Of a stretch of DNA of 64,000 nt, positions 18,954 through 26,426 are shown piece by piece; the stretch's first letter is position 1, and each line of letters opens with the position of its first letter. Made by a program: the position numbers and the translations under genes. Source of the stretch: Ramlibacter sp. Lineage in GTDB: Bacteria > Pseudomonadota > Gammaproteobacteria > Burkholderiales > Burkholderiaceae_C. The stretch lies in NCBI GenBank assembly GCA_019635415.1, contig JAHBZN010000003.1:496001-560000 (forward strand), in the 5' to 3' direction. Under the pieces are notes generated by a model, which was given only the letters and a program-made list of their open reading frames with translations, did not search any database and had not been told where the DNA came from.

Positions 18954-21815
18954 GTGAGCAAATCTTCATCGACGAAACGCAGTCAGTTCTGGCGTACGGA
19001 CTGGTTCGTCGGAGTGCTTGTGGTGTTGGCCGTGGTCGTCCTGCATCAGGCCACCGATTTCATTGGTACGTTGGAGCGCCGCTTCTACGACGTCGCCAGC
19101 ACCAGCACTTCGCGGCAGCCTTCGGACCGGATTGCCGTCATTGCCATTGACGACCAGAGCATCGCCAATATCGGACGCTGGCCCTGGCCGCGCGATGTGC
19201 ACGCGCAACTGATCGACATGCTGGCGGCTGCCAAGGCAAAGACGATTGTTCACACGGCGTTTTTCTTCGAACCCCAGACGGACCGGGGGCTGGTTTTCAT
19301 CCGCAAGATGAAAGAGGCGCTGGGTCCGGCGGCTGACCCGGCCAGCGGTGCCGGTGGCGTCGTTGAGCAGCTGGGCAAGGTGATCTCCGAGGCCGAACAG
19401 GCGCTGGACACCGACGCCAAGCTGGCGGCCAGCATGACCAAGGCCGGCAATGTGCTGGTTCCCTCGGTCTTTTTCCTGGGTGAACCGCAGGGGCGGCCGG
19501 ATCAGCCACTTCCGCCGTATGCACTGAAGAGCGCGGTTGACGAAAACAGCGGCTTCTCGATGCCTGCCATCAGGGGGCAGCAGCCGATCGAAATCATCGG
19601 CAATGCTTCTGCAGGCATCGGGCACCTGAACCAGATCAATGACGTGGATGGGGCCATCCGTGAAGAGCCTCTGCTTGTCAATTACTACGGCAAGGCCGTT
19701 CCTTCCATGGCCCTGCTGGCGGCGGCAAAAAGCCTGAATCTCGGGCCGGCAGATATCAAGCTGAACGTGGGTGAGTCGGTGCAGATCGGCAAGCTCAGGG
19801 TGAAAACCGACGAGTTTGCCCGCATGCTGCCGCAGTTCTACAAGGCCCGCGATGGCAAGCCCGCTTTTGCCGTGGACTCTTTCTATGACGTGATCAGCGG
19901 CAAGATCCCTGCGTCCAAGTATGCGGACAAGATCGTGGTGATTGGGGCGACCGCCAATGGGGTCGGGAGCCTCTTCACCACGCCAGCCGCCACGGGCATG
20001 AGCCCCGCCGAAGTCATCGCGCACATCACATCCAGCATCCTCGGGGAGCATTTCATTGTCCAGCCTGGGTGGGGTGTCTGGGCGGCGTTCGGCGTTTTTC
20101 TGCTGGTAGCGGCCTACCTCATTGCGGCGCTGCCGCGGTTGTCCGCCGGCAAGGCCGCCATCGTGACGTCGCTCATTTTTGTGATCTTGATGGGCGCGGA
20201 GTTTGGCCTCCTGGCAGGGTCGGCGCTTTGGTTGAAACTGGTGTTCCCGGCCGCCCTGCTGGTGATCGGCCACCTTGCATTGACCACGAAGCGATTCCTC
20301 ATGACCGAGGCAGGCAAGCTCAAATCGGATGAGGAATCGGCCGAAACCAATCGCATGATGGGCCTGGCCTTGCAGGGTCAGGGTCAGCTGGACATGGCCT
20401 TCGACCGCTTCCGCCGGGTGCCCATGGGCGATGCGGTCATGGACAACATGTACAACCTGGCCCTCGACTTCGAGCGCAAGCGCCAGTTCAACAAGGCCCA
20501 GGCGGTGTATGAACACATGGCCGCCTGGAACAAGGACTACAAGGATTTGCAGTCCAAGCTCAATCGCGCGAAGAATTTGTCAGAGACCGTGATTCTTGGT
20601 GGCGGCGGCGCGCATCCGGGCGGCACCATGCTGCTGGACGGTGGGGCGGTTGAGAAGCCCATGCTGGGCCGCTACCAGGTCGAGAAGGAGCTGGGCAAGG
20701 GGGCCATGGGCGTTGTCTACCTCGGCAAGGATCCGAAGATTGGCCGGGTGGTGGCGATCAAGACCATGGCTCTGAGCCAGGAATTCGAGGGCGAGGAGCT
20801 TGCGGACGCCCGTGAGCGGTTCTTCCGCGAAGCCGAAACCGCGGGCCGTCTGCAGCATCAGAACATCGTGACCATCTTCGATGCTGGCGAGGAACATGAT
20901 CTGGCTTACATTGCGATGGAGTTCCTCAAGGGCAAGGACCTGGTCGACTTCTGCCGTGATGGCCATCTGTTGCCTGTGCCCAAGGTGCTGTCCATCGTGG
21001 CTCGCGTGGCCGAGGCGCTGGCTTATGCGCACAAGCAGAGCGTGGTGCACCGGGACATCAAGCCCGCCAACATCATGTACGAGCTGGAGAGTGATACGGT
21101 CAAGGTCACCGACTTCGGCATCGCGCGCATCACAGACTCCAGCAAAACGAAGACCGGTTTGGTTCTGGGAACGCCCAGTTTCATGTCGCCTGAGCAGATT
21201 GCCGGCAAAAAGGTCGATGGACGCTCGGACCTTTATTCGCTTGGCGTGATGCTGTTCCAGATGCTGGCAGGCGTACTGCCATTCCGTGGAGACTCCATGG
21301 CCGAGCTGATGTACAAAATCGCCAATGAAGAGGCGCCTGATATCCGGATCATCAGAAAGGACCTGTCCGAGCGCCTTGCCCAGATTGTGGCGCTGGCTCT
21401 GGCCAAGAAGCCCGAAGTCCGCTACCAGGACGGCGATCGCTTCGCAGCAGATCTGCGGGCCGTGATCGATGGCGCGGGAGCCGTTGCTGCAACTCATGCG
21501 CCGTCAACGGCTTCTGCCGGACCGACCCTGACACCTCAAGCCGACGAAAAGACGGTCGCCTTCCAGTCCGCCGAGCCATCGCTGGCAGGGGGTGTGGCCG
21601 ACAAGACTCAGGTGCTGTCCGCGAACACCGGGGCTGATTTCGAAGCCACGGTCGTGGCTGGCAGCGTTCCTGCCGGCCCGCCGCCCAGCTATGATGCGAC
21701 CCAGAAATTGGATGGCGGTACCAACGATCCTTTTGCCAAGACGGCCGTGATCAGCCGGGCAGATGTCGCGCGTCCGAATCCTGGGGTCGGTGGCAACACC
21801 GATCCGGAGACTTAA
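18954..21815 (+). CDS. CHASE2-domain receptor Ser/Thr protein kinase
   Basis: 953 residues from the GTG at 18954 (GGGGCGGGAT upstream). After one membrane segment (DWFVGVLVVLAVVVL) comes an extracytoplasmic CHASE2 sensor domain to about 380, then three membrane segments to about 460, a TPR-like stretch at 470-535, and a PknB-type kinase domain at about 568-838 with LGKGAMGVVY, VAIK, HRDIKPANI (about 698), DFGIA (about 719) and GTPSFMSPEQ. The last 115 residues are low-complexity and carry threonines T867, T885, T899, T916 and T930 in short TxxL/I-like motifs, with T545 and T558 before the kinase domain. These are candidate autophosphorylation and FHA-docking sites. A PP2C gene follows directly. 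Confidence 0.93.
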   Translation: MSKSSSTKRSQFWRTDWFVGVLVVLAVVVLHQATDFIGTLERRFYDVASTSTSRQPSDRIAVIAIDDQSIANIGRWPWPRDVHAQLIDMLAAAKAKTIVHTAFFFEPQTDRGLVFIRKMKEALGPAADPASGAGGVVEQLGKVISEAEQALDTDAKLAASMTKAGNVLVPSVFFLGEPQGRPDQPLPPYALKSAVDENSGFSMPAIRGQQPIEIIGNASAGIGHLNQINDVDGAIREEPLLVNYYGKAVPSMALLAAAKSLNLGPADIKLNVGESVQIGKLRVKTDEFARMLPQFYKARDGKPAFAVDSFYDVISGKIPASKYADKIVVIGATANGVGSLFTTPAATGMSPAEVIAHITSSILGEHFIVQPGWGVWAAFGVFLLVAAYLIAALPRLSAGKAAIVTSLIFVILMGAEFGLLAGSALWLKLVFPAALLVIGHLALTTKRFLMTEAGKLKSDEESAETNRMMGLALQGQGQLDMAFDRFRRVPMGDAVMDNMYNLALDFERKRQFNKAQAVYEHMAAWNKDYKDLQSKLNRAKNLSETVILGGGGAHPGGTMLLDGGAVEKPMLGRYQVEKELGKGAMGVVYLGKDPKIGRVVAIKTMALSQEFEGEELADARERFFREAETAGRLQHQNIVTIFDAGEEHDLAYIAMEFLKGKDLVDFCRDGHLLPVPKVLSIVARVAEALAYAHKQSVVHRDIKPANIMYELESDTVKVTDFGIARITDSSKTKTGLVLGTPSFMSPEQIAGKKVDGRSDLYSLGVMLFQMLAGVLPFRGDSMAELMYKIANEEAPDIRIIRKDLSERLAQIVALALAKKPEVRYQDGDRFAADLRAVIDGAGAVAATHAPSTASAGPTLTPQADEKTVAFQSAEPSLAGGVADKTQVLSANTGADFEATVVAGSVPAGPPPSYDATQKLDGGTNDPFAKTAVISRADVARPNPGVGGNTDPET

Positions 21816-21828
21816 GCCTCAGGCATCT

Positions 21829-22614
21829 ATGAATTACGAGTTTTGCACGCGTACGGACCCAGGTCTCGCCCGCGAGAACAACGAGGACTCTGTCACTTTT
21901 GACGAGCCGACCCGCTTGGGTGTGCTGGCCGACGGCATGGGAGGCTACAACGCCGGCGAGATCGCGAGCGGCATGGCTACGGCGTTCATCAAGTCGGAAC
22001 TGGGTCGTTGGTTGTCTCAGGCTGGGCGTCATGCCAATGCCAAGGAGGTGCGCCGTGCCATGGAAATCTGCGTTGACAACGCCAACCGCTCCATCTTCAA
22101 TGCCGCCAATTCAAACCCCCAGTACAGTGGCATGGGTACCACGCTGGTCTTGGGTGTCTTCCAAGACTCGCGGCTGATGTTGGGGCATATCGGCGATTCC
22201 CGCTGCTATCGTCTACGGGGTGACGAGTTCGTCCAGATCACCAAGGACCATTCCCTGCTTCAGGAACAGATGGATGCGGGATTGATCACGCCCGAGCAGG
22301 CGGCCACATCGACCAACAAAAATCTGGTGACCCGGGCCTTGGGCGTGGAAGATGCTGTATTGCTGGAAGTAAACGAGCATCGCGTTGAGCCGGGTGACGT
22401 TTATTTGATGTGTTCGGACGGATTGTCGGATATGGTTGACAACGATGGCATTGCGCAAATCCTGGCCACCGAAGCGCCTCTGGAGCAGAAAGTGGTGCAG
22501 TTGATTGAAATCGCCAATGCCAATGGAGGCCGTGACAATATCTCCGTCTTGCTGGCACAGGCGCAAAACGGGGCCAAAAAGCGCGGCCTGATTTCCCGAT
22601 TGCTGGGAAAATAG
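21829..22614 (+). CDS. PP2C-family Ser/Thr protein phosphatase
   Basis: This 261-residue phosphatase carries the PP2C metal motifs: ARENNED (D20), LADGMGG (D35), GHIGDSRCYRL, MCSDGLSD and GGRDNISV. It starts 13 bases after the kinase gene stop. It is the natural antagonist of the upstream CHASE2 kinase and is soluble, lacking membrane segments. Such kinase-phosphatase pairs act on shared substrates. Confidence 0.95.
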   Translation: MNYEFCTRTDPGLARENNEDSVTFDEPTRLGVLADGMGGYNAGEIASGMATAFIKSELGRWLSQAGRHANAKEVRRAMEICVDNANRSIFNAANSNPQYSGMGTTLVLGVFQDSRLMLGHIGDSRCYRLRGDEFVQITKDHSLLQEQMDAGLITPEQAATSTNKNLVTRALGVEDAVLLEVNEHRVEPGDVYLMCSDGLSDMVDNDGIAQILATEAPLEQKVVQLIEIANANGGRDNISVLLAQAQNGAKKRGLISRLLGK

Positions 22615-22664
22615 TCTTTGGTACTAATTTTCCGAAACAAATTTCTTAAAAACAGGAGTCGACC

Positions 22665-23333
22665 ATGCCGAAAATGATCGTTTCGATCGACGGTGTTGTC
22701 ATCAAGGAAGTTCAGTTGACGAAAGACCGTACGACGCTGGGTCGGAGGCCTTACAACGACATCGTGATCGACAACCTCGCTGTCAGTGGCGAGCACGCCG
22801 TTCTTCAGATGATGGGCAATGAGGTGTACCTCGAAGACCTCAACAGCACGAACGGGACCTACGTCAACGGCAAGGCGGTGAAGAAGCAGCTGTTGCAAAA
22901 CGGCGACACCGTGGAGATCGGAAAATACAAGATCAAGTACGTCAATGAAGCCGCCAGTGCCGGGTTCGAGAAGACCATGATCATCAAGAGTGGCGGTGCA
23001 GGGCTGGCTGTCCCGCCGCCGGCTGCGAACGCCGCGGCAGCGCCTGCCGCAGCCGTTACAGACGGGTCGGGCCCGAACGGCAACATCAAGGTTCTTTCGG
23101 GGGCCGCTGCCGGCCGCGAGGTGCCTCTCGTCAAGGTGGTCACCACCATTGGCAAGCCGGGTGTGGCGGTGGCAGCCATTACGAAGCGTCAAAACGGCTT
23201 TGTGGTGGCCCACGTCGAAGGGGCCAACAAACCGACTTTGAATGGTGCGCCCATTGGTGGCGAGCCCGTACTACTGAAAAACGGGGATCTGCTGGAGCTG
23301 GCCGGAACGCAAATGCAGTTTGTCCAGGCCTGA
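22665..23333 (+). CDS. FHA-domain protein with a second degenerate FHA-like domain
   Basis: This 222-residue protein has an N-terminal FHA domain with the phospho-threonine-binding residues in place: LGRR (G26-R27), SGEH (S41-H44) and LNSTNGT (N60-T65). A threonine in FEKTMIIKSG (T104) lies in the linker in a TxxI context, and is a likely kinase site. After an Ala/Pro-rich linker, residues about 137-222 repeat the FHA fold (VTTIGKPG, KPTLNGAPIG, LLKNGDLLELAG) without the full SxxH and NG set. It sits between the phosphatase and the cyclase, so it is the likely phospho-reader of this module. Confidence 0.93.
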   Translation: MPKMIVSIDGVVIKEVQLTKDRTTLGRRPYNDIVIDNLAVSGEHAVLQMMGNEVYLEDLNSTNGTYVNGKAVKKQLLQNGDTVEIGKYKIKYVNEAASAGFEKTMIIKSGGAGLAVPPPAANAAAAPAAAVTDGSGPNGNIKVLSGAAAGREVPLVKVVTTIGKPGVAVAAITKRQNGFVVAHVEGANKPTLNGAPIGGEPVLLKNGDLLELAGTQMQFVQA

Positions 23334-23376
23334 CCGGCTTCTGATAGAAACGCATTGACGGCGAGGCCGGGGCCCC

Positions 23377-25626
23377 ATGGATTTGCTCTCCAAGCATTGG
23401 TCCCGGATCGCGGTGACGCTGATTCCGTTGGTCTTTGCCCTGCTGCATGCCAGCGGGGTTTTGCGGATTGGCGTCCTGCAGAGGTTGGACGACATCATCT
23501 ACGACGCGCGGCTTCGCGCCACCATGCCCCGGACCCTCGACGACCGGATCGTCATTGTCGACATCGACGAAAAAAGCCTCGCGGAAGTCGGCCGCTGGCC
23601 TTGGGGGCGCAACAAGCTTGCGGAGTTGGTTGATGATTTGTTTGAGCGGCAGAAGGTCGCCTTGCTCGGATTTGACGTGGTGTTCGCCGAGACGGATGAA
23701 AGCTCAGGCCTCAAGCGGTTGCGTCAGCTCGCCCAGAGTGAATTCCGGGATCAACCGGGTTTCACCGACCGGTTGAATCAGTTGCAGGGGGCTCTGGACT
23801 ACGACGCCGTATTTGCGAAGTCGCTGGAGAAGAAGCCTGTGGTGATGGGTTACTACTTCACCAGTGACCGCGACGGCCGGACATCAGGTGTGCTTCCGGC
23901 GCCGGTCATGGACAAGCAGGTGCTGCAAGGCAGGCCGATCAAGTTCACCAGTTGGAGCGGCTATGGATCCAACATCGAACAGATCGCCAAAGCCGCCCCA
24001 ATGGGGGGGTTCTTCAACTCCATCACCGAGGGTGACGGAGTGGTCCGGTCAATTCCCCTGATAGCGGAATACAAGGGCCAGTACTACGAATCCTTGTCCA
24101 TGGCGATGTTCCGTATGCTGGTCGGCCTCCCGTCGGTGGAGCCCGGTTTTCCGCAAGACCGGTTCATCGCCCGCAACTACCAGGGTCTAGAGAGCATTCT
24201 GTTGAAGCAAGGGGGCAAAGCGTTGGCTGTCCCGGTGGATGACAGGGTCGCGACGCTGGTCCCGTTTCGCGGACCGGGTGGCGTGAATGGCGGATCATTC
24301 AAATACATCTCAGCAGCGGATCTGATCTCGAAGCGTCTGCCCGACGGGGCGCTCAAGGACAAAATCGTATTGCTGGGCACCACGGCGCCAGGTCTGCTGG
24401 ATTTGCGGGTCACGCCTGTGGGCGAGACCTATCCCGGTGTTGAAACGCATGCCAACGTGATTTCGGGTCTTCTGGATGGCAAGATTTTTGTCAAACCTGA
24501 CTACGCGGTTGGTTTCGAGGTGGTCGTACTGATCCTATCGGGCTTGGCGCTGGCTTTTGCCTTGCCGTTGCTATCGGCACCTCGGGCCGTTGCCGCGAGT
24601 GTCACCGTGGTGGCTGCTCTCGTGGGGCTCAATTTCTGGCTCTACCTCGGTTCCGGTCTGGTGCTTCCACTGGCTTCGGCCCTGGTGATGGCGCTCACGG
24701 CTTTCGCGCTGAACATGAGCTACGGATATTTCGTGGAGAGTCGGTCGAAACGCGAGCTGGCCAATCTGTTCGGGACGTACGTTCCTCCTGAACTGGTGGA
24801 TGAGATGGTTAAGGACCCGGACAGTTACAGCATGAAGGCCGCCAACAAGGAACTGACAGTGATGTTCTGCGACATGCGCGGATTCACCAAGATGTCAGAG
24901 CAGATGGAGCCAACCCAGTTGCAGGAGTTGCTCAATGGCGTGTTCAGTCGTCTGACGGACCTGATTCGCGCCAATCGGGGGACGATCGACAAGTACATGG
25001 GGGATTGCGTCATGGCGTTCTGGGGAGCCCCAGTAGATACGCCCAATCACGCCCACCTCGCTGTCAAAACCTCCATGGAGATGGCCAACGCGGTCAGAAA
25101 GCTCAACGAAGAGCATCGAGCCAAGGGTATACCCGAGATTGGTATCGGCATCGGTCTCAATACGGGGCCCATGTGCGTCGGAGACATGGGCTCGGACATC
25201 CGTCGCAGCTACACGGTGATCGGTGACTCGGTGAATCTTGGCTCCCGTCTGGAGGGGTTGTCCAAAACCTACGGCGTAGACATCGTGGTCAGCGAGGCAA
25301 CGCGGAAACTCGCACCGGATTTCGCTTGGCAGGAGCTTGATCGCGTCCGCGTGAAAGGGAAGGAACAGGCGGTTGCCATTTATTGGCCGCTTGCGCCGGC
25401 AGATCGCGTGGAGAAGGCGCATACGGAAGAACTGAAGACCTGGTCCTCCGTGCTGAAGGCGTATCGAGCGCAGGATTGGGACCAGGCCGATGTTCAGCTG
25501 CTGAACCTGCAGCGGATGAACGCGAAAAAATACCTTTACGAGCTGTATGCGCAGCGTGTAGCCTCAATGAGGTCGCTCCCATTCGATCCTGAGTGGGATG
25601 GCGCAACCAATTTCGAGACGAAATAG
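23377..25626 (+). CDS. CHASE2-domain class III adenylate/guanylate cyclase
   Basis: This 749-residue membrane cyclase has the same front half as the kinase at 18954: one membrane segment (IAVTLIPLVFALLHAS), CHASE2 (about 35-370), then three membrane segments to about 455. The C-terminal class III cyclase domain holds both metal aspartates, in FCDMRGFT (about 498) and YMGDCVMAFWGAP (about 542), followed by GIGLNTGPMCVGDMGS and YTVIGDSVNLGSRLE. The product is probably cAMP, though cGMP cannot be excluded. A phosphodiesterase gene starts eight bases after its stop. Confidence 0.95.
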   Translation: MDLLSKHWSRIAVTLIPLVFALLHASGVLRIGVLQRLDDIIYDARLRATMPRTLDDRIVIVDIDEKSLAEVGRWPWGRNKLAELVDDLFERQKVALLGFDVVFAETDESSGLKRLRQLAQSEFRDQPGFTDRLNQLQGALDYDAVFAKSLEKKPVVMGYYFTSDRDGRTSGVLPAPVMDKQVLQGRPIKFTSWSGYGSNIEQIAKAAPMGGFFNSITEGDGVVRSIPLIAEYKGQYYESLSMAMFRMLVGLPSVEPGFPQDRFIARNYQGLESILLKQGGKALAVPVDDRVATLVPFRGPGGVNGGSFKYISAADLISKRLPDGALKDKIVLLGTTAPGLLDLRVTPVGETYPGVETHANVISGLLDGKIFVKPDYAVGFEVVVLILSGLALAFALPLLSAPRAVAASVTVVAALVGLNFWLYLGSGLVLPLASALVMALTAFALNMSYGYFVESRSKRELANLFGTYVPPELVDEMVKDPDSYSMKAANKELTVMFCDMRGFTKMSEQMEPTQLQELLNGVFSRLTDLIRANRGTIDKYMGDCVMAFWGAPVDTPNHAHLAVKTSMEMANAVRKLNEEHRAKGIPEIGIGIGLNTGPMCVGDMGSDIRRSYTVIGDSVNLGSRLEGLSKTYGVDIVVSEATRKLAPDFAWQELDRVRVKGKEQAVAIYWPLAPADRVEKAHTEELKTWSSVLKAYRAQDWDQADVQLLNLQRMNAKKYLYELYAQRVASMRSLPFDPEWDGATNFETK

Positions 25627-25634
25627 GAGGTCTG

Positions 25635-26426
25635 ATGAAAGTGCGGGTGTTGGGCTGCTCCGGTGCGATTGCCAAGGACTGCCGAACCACGTCTTTTCTG
25701 ATTGACAACGACGTTCTCGTGGACGCCGGTACCGGCGTGGGCGATCTGGCTCTGGATGAGATGAAGGGCATCAACCATGTCCTGTTGACGCATTCGCACC
25801 TGGACCATGTGGCGGCCCTCCCCCTTATGGTCGACGCGATCGCCGCGCAGAGGACCTCGCCTGTACAGATTCATGCGCTGCCTGGGACGATTGCCGCCCT
25901 CAAGGCGCATGTGTTCAATAACGTGATTTGGCCGGATTTCAGCCGGATTCCCACGCCCCAGGCACCCTTTATCAGTTTTCACGAAATACAGGTGGGGCAG
26001 ACGCTGGACATCACGGGCAAACGCATTGAAGTCCTGCCCGCCGTGCACACGGTGCCCGCTGTTGGCTATGCGGTTACGGCGGGACGCGGCTGCTGGGTCT
26101 TTACGGGTGATACTGAGCGCAATCCCGCATTCTGGCGTCGGATCAACCAGATGAATGTCGCGGCGCTGATCATCGAAACCGCGTTCAGCAATCGGGAAAA
26201 GGATTTGGCCAAGCGTAGTCTCCATCTGTCTCCGCACGCGCTGGCAGAGGAGCTGGATTGCATCGACAAGGGCAAGCAATTCCCCATTTTCATCACCCAT
26301 ACCAAACCGGCGGAAACCGAGCTGATCATGGCGGAGATCCAGCGCTTCGATCAGACCCAGCCCTTTGGGCCCAACGTGACCCATGACATTCGCTGGCTGC
26401 GCGCGGGGCAGGAGTTTGACCTATGA
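25635..26426 (+). CDS. Class II 3',5'-cyclic-nucleotide phosphodiesterase (metallo-beta-lactamase fold)
   Basis: This 263-residue enzyme starts at the ATG at 25635 with AGGAGG upstream. It has the metallo-beta-lactamase metal motif THSHLDH near residue 57, a later VHTVPAVGYAV histidine, GDTERNP and ITHTKPAE. The overall plan matches class II cNMP phosphodiesterases such as yeast PDE1. Placed directly behind the cyclase and overlapping the pilus ATPase gene by four bases, it would set the local cyclic-nucleotide level. Confidence 0.9.
   Translation: MKVRVLGCSGAIAKDCRTTSFLIDNDVLVDAGTGVGDLALDEMKGINHVLLTHSHLDHVAALPLMVDAIAAQRTSPVQIHALPGTIAALKAHVFNNVIWPDFSRIPTPQAPFISFHEIQVGQTLDITGKRIEVLPAVHTVPAVGYAVTAGRGCWVFTGDTERNPAFWRRINQMNVAALIIETAFSNREKDLAKRSLHLSPHALAEELDCIDKGKQFPIFITHTKPAETELIMAEIQRFDQTQPFGPNVTHDIRWLRAGQEFDL

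Noticed and set aside
18954..22614. Type VI secretion control by the kinase/phosphatase/FHA trio
   Set aside because: The trio resembles PpkA-PppA-Fha in content, but no T6SS structural gene is in the window, the kinase carries CHASE2, and the next genes are a cyclase, a phosphodiesterase and a pilus ATPase.
23334..23376. Terminator between the FHA and cyclase genes
   Set aside because: A short GC-rich inverted match is present but without a T tract, and the 43-base gap is more consistent with read-through.
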